From positions 1 to 64,000 of the forward strand of contig JAWZYV010012518.1 of NCBI GenBank assembly GCA_038373885.1: 64,000 bases of DNA, given 5' to 3'. Made by a program: the position numbers and the translations under genes. Below the pieces are notes generated by a model. That model did no database searches. It was not told the DNA's origin and worked only from the letters and a program-made list of their open reading frames with translations. The stretch comes from Cheiracanthium punctorium (Eukaryota; Arthropoda; Arachnida; Araneae; Cheiracanthiidae). Within the stretch, counting starts at the first letter, position 1; every line of letters begins with the position of its first letter. Positions 33,185 through 43,425 of this stretch are shown here, piece after piece.

Positions 33185-33567
33185 TTAACCCTTTAACGCG
33201 CAGTGCTCCGCTGTGGGAACACCAAACTCTGACGTTTTGACTGTTGCCAGTCACGAAGAATAGATTGGATTTCTATAAAAATAGTTGGGGTGACATAGCT
33301 CCACGAGAATCCTTTACTTTTTAGCACGTCATTTCCCGTCAAAAAATGGTCACGATTATTTTTAACAGCACTGACATCTGCTGAAAAATGGAAGAATGCG
33401 AGAATAGCTGGATAGATTGCCCAATGCTGAAAAAAGGGCAGCCGTTGCCATCGGTCGACTTAACTACTAGCAAGATGGCAGACGATCGAAACGTTCATCG
33501 CGTGCCACAGATCTAGAGACCCCTTTTTTGACGACAGCTAGCTGTGCCCGCGCACAGCCAGCTGCGG
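33185..33567 (-). mobile_element. PBm1 MITE truncated by HINE-A
   Basis: Left border TTAACCCTTTAACGCGCAG is intact. The element stops in its palindrome tip (GCGCACAGCCAGCTGCGG), where HINE-A sequence starts without its own 5' end, so the junction is a breakpoint rather than a clean insertion. Confidence 0.8.
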
Positions 33568-34324
33568 ATTTTGGTGTATTGACACGTTTTCAGGTCTTCT
33601 GAATTCACTTATGCTATTTATACGAGAGTATGTGTGTATGTGTGTTTACGTGTATGTGAGTGAACACGATAGCTCCTAAACGGGGCATTCGATTTGAGCT
33701 CAAATTGGGTATATATATTATAAACCACCGTCGCAAGACTGGTATTGATTTTGGTGTGTGTAGGACTTAAAGTTTTTCTACAGGGCTACGACAAAGATTT
33801 CTTTTACATTATGGCTATGGGAGAGAAATTCTTGAAAGTGCGCTAGCGTTTAAACGGTACATTCGATTGAGCTCAAATTGGGTATATATGTTATAAACCA
33901 CCATCTAAGACCGGTATTGATTTTGATGTGTATAGGACTTATAGTTTTTCTACAGGGCTACGACAAAGATTTCTTTTACATTATGGCCTAGGGGGAGAAA
34001 TTCTTGAAAGTGCGCTAGCGTTTAAACGGTACATTCGATTGAGCTCAATTTGGGTATACATGTTATAAACCACCATCTTAAGACCGGTATTGATTTTGGT
34101 GTGTATAGGACTTATAGTTTTTCTACAGGGCTACGACAAAGATTTCTTTTACATTATGGCCTATGGGGAGAAATTCTTGAAAGTGCGCTAGCGTTTAAAC
34201 GTACGCATTCGATTGAACTTCAATTTGGTATACATATTTGAATGATTCATCGATTAAAATTTATTAAAATGCTTGGTAATGATCTTAATTGAAAGTGTTC
34301 GGAAAGTCGAGTGGAGTCACTCCA
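33567..34324 (+). mobile_element. HINE-A copy 2, 5'-truncated, three central units
   Basis: Begins within the element (GATTTTGGTGTATTGACACG), followed by a short GT-rich part and three units of about 173 bp. It ends with GTGTTCGGAAAGT, the GAGTGGAGTCACTC hairpin and CCAGA. Confidence 0.85.
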
Positions 34325-34386
34325 GACTTTTTAGGTTAGGATTCGATTAGTTAGGATTAGATTAGGATTAGATTTAGGATTAGATT
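34325..34386 (+). repeat. Degenerate TTAGGATTAGA repeat between two HINE-A copies
   Basis: About 60 bp of TTAGG-containing repeats (TTAGGTTAGGATTCGATTAG and TTAGGATTAGATTAGGATTA). TTAGG is the common arthropod telomere motif, but the repeat is short and irregular. Confidence 0.7.
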
Positions 34387-34949
34387 ATTTCTGAATTCAT
34401 TTATGCTATTTTTACGAGATGTATGTATGTATGTGTGTGTGTGTGTGTGTGTGTGTGAACACGGTAGCTCCTAAACGGAGCATTCCATTGAGCTCAAATT
34501 CGGTATATATGTTATAAACCACCGTCGCAAGACCGGTATTGATCTTGATGTGTATAGGACTTATAGTTTTTCTACAGGGCTACGACAAAGATTTCTTTTA
34601 CATTATGGCCTGTGGGGGGGATTATTGAAAGTGCGCTAGCGTTTAAACGGAGCATTCGATTGAGCTCAAATTGGGTATACATGTTATAAACCACCATCGT
34701 AAGACCGGTATTGATTTTGATGTGTATAGGACTTATAGTTTTTCTACAGGGCTACGACAAAGATTTCTTTTACATTATGGCCTATGGGAGGGGGGGAATT
34801 CTTGAAAGTGCGCTAGCGTTTAAACGGCGCATTCGATTGAGCTTCAGTTTGGTATATATGTTTGAATTATTCATCGATTAAAATTTATTTAAATGCTTGG
34901 TAATGATCTTAATTGTAAGTGTTCGGAAAGTCGAGTGGAGTCACTCCAT
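34387..34949 (+). mobile_element. HINE-A copy 3, 5'-truncated, two central units
   Basis: Starts TTTCTGAATTCATTTATGC, then a TG microsatellite (34425-34456), two central units, GTGTTCGGAAAGT and the hairpin, ending CTCCATATTTTT (a variant of CTCCAGATTTTT). Confidence 0.85.
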
Positions 34950-34999
34950 ATTTTTGTGATTTTGTAATATAGCTACTGCGTGACATGTTTGTTTGTGTG

Positions 35000-35225
35000 A
35001 TTATGGCAACGCTACGCTTCGGCGATCTGCAAAGGATGGGGGGGGGGCTCTTGGTTAGGAGGACTTTCCAAGGGGTTCTAATGCGTATTCACGTTACATC
35101 TGGAGAAAACTACCTAAACTCCAGACCGTTAGATCGACAGGCGCGCGATGGTACCCGAACCCGGGACCTTCACACTTCGGCCGTCTACCATTTTCAGTGA
35201 CATAACCACTGTTCCATGGTGAGGC
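35000..35225 (-). repeat. tRNA-derived SINE, copy 2
   Basis: On the minus strand: A-box-like TGGTAGACGGCCGAAGTG, B-box GGTCCCGGGTTCGGGTACC, and a body with CTCCAGATGTAACGTGAATA and GCGTAGCGTTGCCATAA as in the copy at 26606. A G-run lies at 35038-35047. Confidence 0.7.
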
Positions 35226-35259
35226 TATTTTTGCGTGACATAATGTAAGTAAATTTAAC

Positions 35260-35410
35260 GAGTATGCTTGCTTCCTTTGATGTCACTGAACTATTAATTT
35301 GGATTTTTGCACATGCGTTATTGTTATTGCACTCATGTTTACATCTAGCCGCTGCCATTCGCAGCATGGAAATATCGTCAATTTTGGTACCGCACACATT
35401 AGCGTATTGC
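35260..35410 (+). repeat. Single diverged unit of the 160-bp repeat
   Basis: GATGTCACTGAACTATTAAT, GCGTTATTGTTATTGCACTC and CAATTTTGGTACCGCACACA align in order with the tandem units at 9445-9900. Confidence 0.75.
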
Positions 35411-36355
35411 ACTACTGGCCAAAAGTATTGCAAGTTTCAGAAATCTAACCCTTTTTAAGATTAAGCCTCCTCTCCCCGGTCAAAATTAAAAATCAATATA
35501 ATTGATATTTTTGAATGTCAGCATGCTAAATTAATTACTTCAAAGACAAGATAGCATCAAGTTAAAGAACAAAACTATTTATTTGATTTATTGAAAAATA
35601 GCATAAAAAATATATAGCTTATTACAGAAATATCATAATCCAGTTTGGCTCGCTGGCGTAAAATTAAATAAAGAATTAATTTCAAGTTATTCTGCAAAAA
35701 GAGGCTAATAAATAAATGCAATTGAACTAAAGATCATTTATTATGTTGCTGAGCAGCCTTGACATTGATCACAACAGCCAGTCTTTTAGATATGGAATTC
35801 ACAATGTTTTACAACATTTCCTTCGGTGTTTCGTGGTGCCAACTTGAATTATGGGTTCCTGGAGCTCTCATTTTGTCTTTGGGTGATTTTCAGATGTATT
35901 CTTTCCAATTTTACTACATAAATTCCCAAAAATATTTAAATCTGGCAAATTTCCTGTCCATTTTTGGGGGTTTATTCTTGAAACGAAAGTTAGATTTCTC
36001 AAACTTGCAATACTTTTGGCCAGTAGTGTATATATAAGTAGCTATTTTGATGATTCCCCGATGCTTATCCTAGTAGCACAATTAGTCCAAAAGACGTTTA
36101 AAACACGTTTTTTAACGTCAAAAAACGTGTTTCCAACGTAATTTGAACGTTTTTTGAACTAGTTGTGCTGCTAGGGTTACTACAAAACACACGTTCAGTC
36201 ACAATAACCCTGAATGTTTTTTCTTTCGAGCTAAAAAAATATCCAAACCTTAAAATGAGCACATATATTGTACATCCACTTGTTTTTATATACAATTTTC
36301 AGGAAAAAAAGAATCGACACTCTCAATGACCGTTTTCTTGAAAATAATACGACCG
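35411..36355. other. No supported gene; short inverted motif
   Basis: AT-rich. The phrase ACTACTGGCCAAAAGTATTG at 35411 reappears inverted at 36006-36027 (CAATACTTTTGGCCAGTAGT), bounding about 600 bp. This could be a transposon with TIRs resembling a mariner/Tc1 end (CACTACTGGCCAAAAGTATTG), flanked by short TA/AT-containing sequence. The frame 35759-36037 within it has no clear domain, though its order recalls a decayed Tc1-type transposase region. Confidence 0.5.
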
Positions 36356-37617
36356 TTAAGGGGACAGCCTACTTTTAAAATGCCCAAAAAATCGATTTTG
36401 AGATTTTTATCTCATTAAATAGCCTACTTTATTCAAAAAAGATTGATACCAACCATTTTTCTGTATGACATTTATTTGTTGAGATAAAAAGGAAAATGTA
36501 AACGCAAGTTGGGCAGCATGCTGTAGAAGCTGCAACTAAGGTTGACACTCAAAGCATAAAAGAGGCAGAATAGAAATGTACAGAATTTAATTTAGAAACT
36601 CGAAGAGCCAGAAAAATGCTCATCAGTTCTCAGTTTGAGGCAATAAAAGAAAACGAAGGCATTGTGCATGAAAGCGGAAAATTTTAAATCGAAATTTCAT
36701 AAAGTGAAATAAAATCAAATTTTTATGTTGCAAAGTAAAAATAAATATATATATATATGGATATAATTATTAAAATAACTTCAAAACATGTACTTTACCA
36801 ATATTAATGCCTTTATATCCTAAAAATGTATCTTTTGTTAAGGTATGTACATATATTTTCATATTTACAATTGTCGAGCTTTTCTTTAGACTGATGTTTC
36901 TTAAGCCATATTAAAACATATTTTGGGTTAATCATATTAAGTACTCCGTAAAATTATTCTTAAATAGTAAATGTTTCATTAGAAAATGTTTTTAACTTTT
37001 AAAAATTAAAATTTATGTTCCAAAACAACAATTTGAACTTTAATTGGCGTTTTCTCAAAACACTGTTTTTCAAGTTTGCGCGCATGATATTTTAAAAACT
37101 ATTTAAGATATCAACTTGAAATTTTTCTCAGGCATTTATTCTAATATAATGAACAAAATGAACTAAAATGAAATGGTTGTGTTTCATAGAAAAAAAGTTA
37201 TGATTGTAAAACTATCAAAATTTTTATGGTAATTTAAATTTTCAGATTAAATGATTTTTTTAAATTTAAATTATGAAAATAATTAAACCATTTTAGTTTA
37301 GATTGTTAATTTGAATGTTTTGTTTAATTTAGAAAAAAATTATGAGGTTCAAAGGACTTCTAATTGAGAATATCTTGCGCGCAGTGGGAAAGTACCCTTG
37401 AATTTTTTTTTCCAATATTGTGTGGTAAAATATTTTTTTTTAAATTATCACCTTTATAATAAACTAAAATAATATTTTTAATCAATAGAGTAATGTCATA
37501 GCAGTTAACTGAAAAAAAGTTATGTTTCTGCATGCATTCATTATTTTTTTAAAAATTATGAAAGTTGATCTAAAATTTATACATTTTCCCATTCTTAAAA
37601 GTAGGCTGTCCCCTTAA
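36356..37617. mobile_element. Kolobok-like TTAA element, 1.26 kb
   Basis: TTAA at both borders, with terminal inverted repeats GGGGACAGCCTACTTTTAA (left) and the complement at right ending GTAGGCTGTCCCCTTAA. The GG start with TTAA differs from the CCC start of PBm1/PBm2 and resembles Kolobok-type ends. The interior is very AT-rich with no transposase frame. Confidence 0.7.
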
Positions 37618-38417
37618 GGGATTAGAAAGATTCCAGAAATGGATTCAGCTTCCTGCATGGCAGCGATTTACTTGATAACCAAAAAAAGTCTTCATGATAG
37701 ACGACTCATTTGGGGCTTTTAGCATAACATTGTCAACTTGATGACTTTTTTACGAGAGAGTTATTTCCGTCCACAGAGAGAGTCCCTTGATGAACCTCTG
37801 TGGTGTATAATGTTTGCATAATTTATACGTCCCACATGTATACAGACAATGAAACCAGACTGGTTTCACTGTCTGGCTATTGGCTATCGTTATCTGTGTT
37901 GAATTATAGAACCCACTCCCGGATTCTTGTTTTCCCTAAGTATGTAATTAAGATATGGACTTCCATGAAAAATATATCTGCAAGCACGTGATATTTATCA
38001 CATATTTGTTTATATTTCTTACGTTACCCATTATTTTTTCTACTAGATTGAATTGCATTCAGTCTTTTTATTAACGCTTCTCTTTTGGATAGGGCGTCGT
38101 AGTTATCTTATCCACTTTTCTTTTTCAGTACGTCACAGAAAGCACCGTAATTAGCGTTTACGTCACCCACGTGTTTCTCTCCTCTGAACCACACCTTATT
38201 TTGACGACTTCGGTGCTGATCACGGCGTTCAGGGCATGTGACCCTTTTTCAACCCCCCAAATTGCTGCACTGCGTCGTGGCATTTGTAGCACAGAATATT
38301 CGGGAAAAAGCCCTTTCCCACCTTTTCACGGGTAATGGAGAAGTCTAAAATGGTTCCACCGTGAAACCACCTTAGTTTAGCACTTTCACTGCTTGGTCGA
38401 AAAAAATTATGGTCAAG
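37618..38417. other. No gene seen
   Basis: Mixed-composition DNA without recognised domains. A small PBm1 arm fragment (CGCTGAAAAAGGGGAGCCGT) at 38429-38448 precedes the next MITE. Confidence 0.4.
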
Positions 38418-38460
38418 TGGTTCCAACGCTGAAAAAGGGGAGCCGTTGTCATCGATTGAT

Positions 38461-38825
38461 TTAACCCTTTGCGGCGCAACTCTTTCCCAATGCTGAAAAA
38501 AAGGATCTCTAGATATGTGGCACGCGATGAACGTTTCGATCGTCCACCATCTTGCTGGTAGTTAAGTCGAGCGATGGCAACGGCTGCCCTATTTTCAGCA
38601 TTGGGCAATCTATCCAGCTGTTCTCGCATTCTTTCATTTTTCAGCAAATGGCAGTGCTGTTTTAAAAATAATCGTGACCATTTTTGACGGGAAATGACGT
38701 GCTTTAAAAAGTAAAGGTTTCTCGTGTAGCTATGTCACCCGCAACTATTTTTATAGAAATCAAATCTATCAAAACGTCAGAGTTTGGTGTTCCCAGAGCG
38801 GGAACACTGCGCGTTAAAGGGTTAA
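38461..38825 (+). mobile_element. PBm1 MITE missing most of the left arm
   Basis: TTAA borders with TIRs CCCTTTGCGGCGCAACTC and TGCGCGTTAAAGGG. The left palindrome arm is deleted from just after CCCAATGCTGAAAAAAAG to the right arm's GGATCTCTAGATATGTGG, so it no longer folds back. Confidence 0.85.
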
Positions 38826-38937
38826 CCTTCTTGAAAAGTGTTAAAAATAATGATGAATCTCTTTTCACTGTACAAATTTAAATACACTCTCTTTTATTTT
38901 TATTTTTTACACACACTGACCTTTATACCGAAACAAA

Positions 38938-39840
38938 CTAGCTATTCCGAGTTTAGAAGTTTTCTTCCTGAAGCAAACACTGCACAGAACAAATCAATTA
39001 CTCCACAGAAAAATAAATACTCCGGACGAGATAGATATATATATGCCGCAGACACTGTAGAGTCAGAGACGGAAAAGAAATATTCAGAAAATATGGCCCT
39101 GTTTGTGCCACTCTTCTCGGGAGGCGAAATCTGTCGTAAATATACGTCACCGTAAAGGGTAATCGTTTACGAAGGGTGGGAAAGGTGGGTGGTATCCAAG
39201 GAAACACATCGTCTCCTAAAAGTGGTCATCGCATATGATCTGCACTTTCCTTTTTTTTTTTTTTCCCGAGGTCAGAAATAACCATCATTTGACTTAATCC
39301 TTTGAGCCCCAACCCTTTCCCAATGCTGGAAAAAGGGCAGCCGTTGCCATCGCTCGACTTAACTACCAGCAAGATGGCGGACAATCGAAACGTTCATCGC
39401 GTGCCACAGATCTAGAGACCCTTTTTTGATGACAGCTGGCTGTGCGCACGAGCCAGGCTCAATCGTGCACGCGATGAACATTTCGATCGTCCGCCATCTT
39501 GCTGGTAGTTAAGTCGAGCGATGGCAACGGCTGCCCATTTTTCCAGCATTGGGCCATCTATCCAGCTGTTCTCGCGTTCTTCCATTTTTCAGCAGATGTC
39601 AGTGCTGTTAAAAATAATCGTGACCATTCTTTTACGGGAAATGACTTGCTAAAAAGTAAAGAATTCTAGTGGAGCTATGTCACCCGCAAGTATTTTTATA
39701 GAAATCCAATCTATTCTTCGTGACTGGCAACAGTCAAAACTTTAGAGTTGGGTGTTCCCAGAGCGGGATCACTGCGCCTTAAAGGGTTAAGGTCGATGAT
39801 CCTATGAGAGATGTGATGCGAAAATATTCGCAAGAGAGTA
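38938..39840 (+). repeat. Paralogous segment A (pair with 45318-45730)
   Basis: GGACGAGATAGAT, AACACATCGTCTCCTAAA, CCATCATTTGACTTAA and GGTCGATGATCCTATGAGAG match the 45-kb segment in order. A PBm1 (39294-39790) interrupts it at the TTAA that is uninterrupted in the partner. Confidence 0.85.
39294..39790 (+). mobile_element. PBm1 MITE with a visible empty site elsewhere
   Basis: TTAATCCTTTGAGCCCCAAC at left, GCGCCTTAAAGGGTTAA at right. The paralogue at 45680-45686 reads GATTTAAGGCCGATGATC, so a single TTAA became two here: direct proof of TTAA target duplication. Confidence 0.92.
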
Positions 39841-40092
39841 TTCCCATAATATTCTCCTGAGAATATTTCAGGATATTCCCTTTTAACCCTTTCCAAGTAT
39901 GATTTCAGTTTGTCTGCCTATCTTCGTCTGTCGGTCCGTTCTCAGACTACTGTAAATGTGCATCGATTTCTACGATATTTATACATTTTATTTCTGCGTA
40001 CTGACCATGTATCCTATTGAAAACGGTTTATGTGGCACTTATGATTCTTTTACAGGAATACTCAAAAGAATTCCAGTACATTACGTCCTACC

Positions 40093-40240
40093 CAGGAACG
40101 TGCCCAGAAAAAAATCTGGGGCGGGTCCAAAACGGTGAAAAGGGCAGAATTTTTCTCAAAAAGACTTCATCATTATTATTTTGTTAACAAAAATTGAAAT
40201 TTCGGGGGAGGTCCGGACCACCCACCTGGGTACGTCTTTG
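40093..40240 (+). mobile_element. hAT MITE, 148 bp
   Basis: Starts CAGGAACGTGCCCAGAA and ends CTGGGTACGTCTTTG. The 8-bp flanks are GTCCTACC and ATCCTACC (one mismatch). Confidence 0.8.
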
Positions 40241-40322
40241 ATCCTACCGTTAATCATTCTTTAATACATATTTTAGAGGTTGTCTCCATTTAAGACAAAC
40301 CAAAATTAATAAGTGTAATTAA

Positions 40323-40503
40323 CAAGCACGTATCCAGAAAAACATTTTGGAGGGGGGGGGCCCAAAAATTTCGGAGGGGGTGCAAAAGGTAAAAAAGGCA
40401 TAATTTTTCACAAAAAGACTTTATAATTATCATTTACGTAGCAAAAATCAAAATTTGGGGGGGGGGGCGGAACCCCTGGACCCTCCCCTTAAATACGTCC
40501 TTG
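40323..40503 (+). mobile_element. hAT MITE, 181 bp
   Basis: Starts CAAGCACGTATCCAGAAA and ends AATACGTCCTTG. The 8-bp flanks are GTAATTAA and GTTATTAA (one mismatch). Two G-runs inside. Confidence 0.8.
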
Positions 40504-40650
40504 GTTATTAAGGATTACATAGTAGAGCTTTCATAATATTTGTAGCGTTTGTAGTTCTTCTACAGGCGCACTCAAAAGAATTACAATACAAGATGATCTA
40601 TGAGATATTTTACACATTCATCCAATTCAAGCTCAATAAAAAAAAGTATA

Positions 40651-41270
40651 TAAACGATTATAACTGTTTACTTTTCAGTTAAACGATAAAAATAACTTTA
40701 ATAATTCATTTGTGCGGTGTCACAAAATTACATTGATACTGATCTACAGCTTTTTTTTTTTTTTTTTTTAATATCACTAAAGTCTCGCTAGATTTGATGA
40801 CAATACTTCGCCACATTTAGATTAAAAATGCTTTTGTGTTTGAAAGTGTTTCATAAACGATGCGTATAGCATGATCTACAGTCAGTAGCGGCTCGTCGGT
40901 TATTTAAAAGGAGGCTCACAAAACAAATTTCGAAAATTAAATATGCAGCTACAACGCACCTTACAAGCTAAAATATATTTGCGTTTCCAGCAGTTAAAGA
41001 AAAGCAATGCACGCAACTGAAAGAAAACAAGTCGTCTTGGGTCTTACATTTTGCCACCAAGATAAGTTTTAGCAAAGGTGCTGTCTTGATTCATTTTATT
41101 TCAATTTTTTTTAAAGGATACTATTGAAAAATTTCATTGCTTTAGCTCCGAAACACGTCTTTTACTCCCATCTTAATTATTTACACTAGTTTGTAAAAAA
41201 AAAAATAATGTAGTGAAAAATGATAGAAATAAAGGAAATATTAAGAAGTTAAAAATTAATTAACTAACCG
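40651..41270. other. No gene seen
   Basis: AT-rich with a T-run at 40751-40769. Sequence around 40800-40880 (TTCGCCACATTTAGATTAAA, AAAGTGTTTCATAAACGATG) parallels 42690-42760 and 62580-62670, the 3' part of HINE-B. Confidence 0.45.
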
Positions 41271-41273
41271 AAA

Positions 41274-41698
41274 GCATGGCTCACTTGGATAAATACAGGC
41301 TGTCCGAAAACCAGTTTCTCCTATGGGATTTTCCGTACGAGTAAATTTTCGCTTCTTCGCCGATTTGTCGCTTTTACCCAACGAATCACTGTTGCCATCT
41401 CTGCCGGAGAAAATATGCCTAAAATCAAAGCTAAAAGTATCCAGGAATGGATAACAATGGCCGCATTCGTAAACGATAAACTCGTTGCACGAGTGCAACT
41501 CGTTTGGCGTTTACGAATGCGGCCATTGTTATCCATTCCTGGATACTTTTAGCTTTGATTTTAGGCATATTTTCTCCGGCAGAGATGGCAACAGTGATTC
41601 GTTGGGTAAAAGCGACAAATCAGCGAAGAAGCGAAAATTTACTCGTACGGAAAAACGGAGCTTTTTGGACAGCCTGTATATATCCCAGTGAGCCATGC
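41274..41698. mobile_element. Fold-back element with about 200-bp arms
   Basis: Ends CATGGCTCACTTGGATAAAT and the complement of CATGGCTCACTGGGATATAT, with the 7-bp direct repeat CCGAAAG outside. The arms run almost to the centre near 41490 (GTTGCACGAGTGCAAC). Outer arm parts differ (ACCAGTTTCTCCTATGGG on the left only). Mirror open frames in both directions are palindrome artefacts. Superfamily unknown. Confidence 0.8.
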
Positions 41699-41699
41699 C

Positions 41700-42110
41700 G
41701 AAAGTAACAAACCAAGGGAAAATCCGGAAGCTATAACGCAAAATTGGCCCTGCGTGCACAATGGAAGTGTGCGAGCGGAAGGATTTCATCAGTGCCGTAC
41801 TTCGCAGCTGTCTCGGCTTCTGACCGCAGATAGCGGTTCAGAGGAAAATTTTTCCGTTCGCACGTGCGACTGATTAGATTGAGCTGTAGTAACCTACACT
41901 ACAGTGCGTTAGCTGTAATAATCGTATTTAATAATAGTGGGGGGAGTGGGGGGAGAGAGTAAAACTCACGTTTTAAATTCACATAAATCTAGAAGTGTGC
42001 TTAATATTTGTTTTAAATTTAATTTGTTAATGTGTTTATTCTTTAGTTTTTCCTTTGGGGGTTCACGTGCTCATGTGCTCAAATGGAGATGCCGCCACTG
42101 TCTACAGTTC
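41700..42110. other. No gene seen
   Basis: GC-moderate stretch (41700-41880) then AT-rich DNA with a G-rich block near 41940. No domain recognised. Confidence 0.4.
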
Positions 42111-42124
42111 TTTTAACTTTTTCA

Positions 42125-42760
42125 GAAGGTTGAAAAGTGTTTATGGATTTCGTTTTGTCCGGCCGTCCGTGCTGTAACTGCCGTAAATATGCATCGAATG
42201 CATCCAAAAGAATTCGAATACATTACGCTCTACAAGCAGTCATTACTTAAAGTTTATTTTAGAGATATTCGTCAGTTTCAAAAAAACTAAATTTGATAAG
42301 GACTACGAAATAATGCTCTCCATGGAAAACAGTGCATGTGTAGCATTGGTAGTTCTTCTACAGGAACTCTCAAAAGTATTCCAATACATAACATAAAATA
42401 CTCAACGAGAAATTGGTGTTAAAAGATGAGATAAATAAAGTTTTGTATAATAACAGCGCGATAAGTAACTTTTTATGTGTGCCATTATACAAAACTTTAT
42501 TTACCTCATCAATTCCAATACATCCAACATCGTCTATTTCGGTTTAGATATTCTTCCATTCAAACACAATGCAATATAAGTGTTGATAAAAGCTTACTCT
42601 TTTAAAGAATTAAATAAAATTATTTTTTTATTTGTTTTATTTTATTTATTTATTTATTTTGTGCGAAAACTTTCTCGAAAATCTTGCAAAATTTGGCCCC
42701 AAAATAGTGTTATGTTGGAAAGTGTTTTACAATTGATGCGTTTGGCATGATTTATCTTTC
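42125..42760 (+). repeat. HINE-B repeat with inner hairpin
   Basis: GTCCGGCCGTCCGTGCTGTA, TAAATATGCATCGAATGC, GTAGTTCTTCTACAGGAACT and CTCAAAAGTATTCCAATAC follow the family order. A hairpin of two 27-bp arms (42426-42452 and 42493-42519, GATGAGATAAATAAAGTTTT) interrupts it. Confidence 0.6.
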
Positions 42761-42905
42761 TTGTTTCCCTATTATCCCCCCCCCAAAAAAAAAACAAATA
42801 TTTCTCATAAAAATTGTAAGTTATTTTTTATTTCGTCCAAACAAATCTATTTTTAGCGTAACTATCGCAGTATATGGTGCGTTAATTATGAGAAACTGTT
42901 CTTCT

Positions 42906-43425
42906 TTAATCCTTTAACGCGCAGTGTTCCCGCTCTGGGAACACCAAACTCGGACGTTTTGACTGTTGCCAGTCACGAAGAATAGATTTGATTTCTATAA
43001 AAATAGTTGCGGGTGACAGCTCCACGAGAATCCTTTACTTTTTAGCACGTCCTTTCCCGTAAAAAAAAAAAAAGGTCACGATTATTTTTAGCACCACTGA
43101 CATCTGCTGAAAATTGGAAGAATGCGAGAACAGCTGGATAGATTGCCCAGTGCTAAAAAAAGGGCAGCCGTTGCCATCGCTCGACTTAACTACCAGCAAG
43201 AGGGTGGACGATAGAAACGTTCATCGCATGCCAGATCTAGAGACCCTTTTTTGACGCAGCTGGCTGTGCGGCTGCACAGCCAGCTGTCGTCCAAAAAGGG
43301 TCTCTAGATATGTGCCACGCGATGAACGTTTCTATCGTCCACCCTCTTGCTGGTAGTTAAGTCGTGCGATGGCAAAGACTGACCTTTTATCAGCATTGGG
43401 AAAGGGTTGTGCCTCAAAGGATTAA
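42906..43425 (-). mobile_element. PBm1 MITE, full length
   Basis: TTAA borders; left TCCTTTAACGCGCAGTG, right GTTGTGCCTCAAAGGATTAA. Matching C-to-T changes at both TIRs (TCCTTT and AAAGGA) keep the ends complementary. The inner hairpin is nearly complete. Confidence 0.88.

Larger units (their letters stand above)
39893..40650 (+). repeat. HINE-B repeat with two nested hAT MITEs
   Basis: Starts near GTTTGTCTGCCTATCTTCGTCTGTC (a GTCY-type run), then GTGCATCGATTTCTACGATA, and units with TTCTTTTACAGGAATACTC and CACTCAAAAGAATTACAATAC. Related to 42125, 55225 and 61985. Interrupted at 40093-40240 and 40323-40503. Confidence 0.65.

Noticed and set aside
41256..41873. Several overlapping open frames on both strands
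   Set aside because: They mirror each other because the sequence is a palindromic fold-back element; no domain was recognised in any of them.
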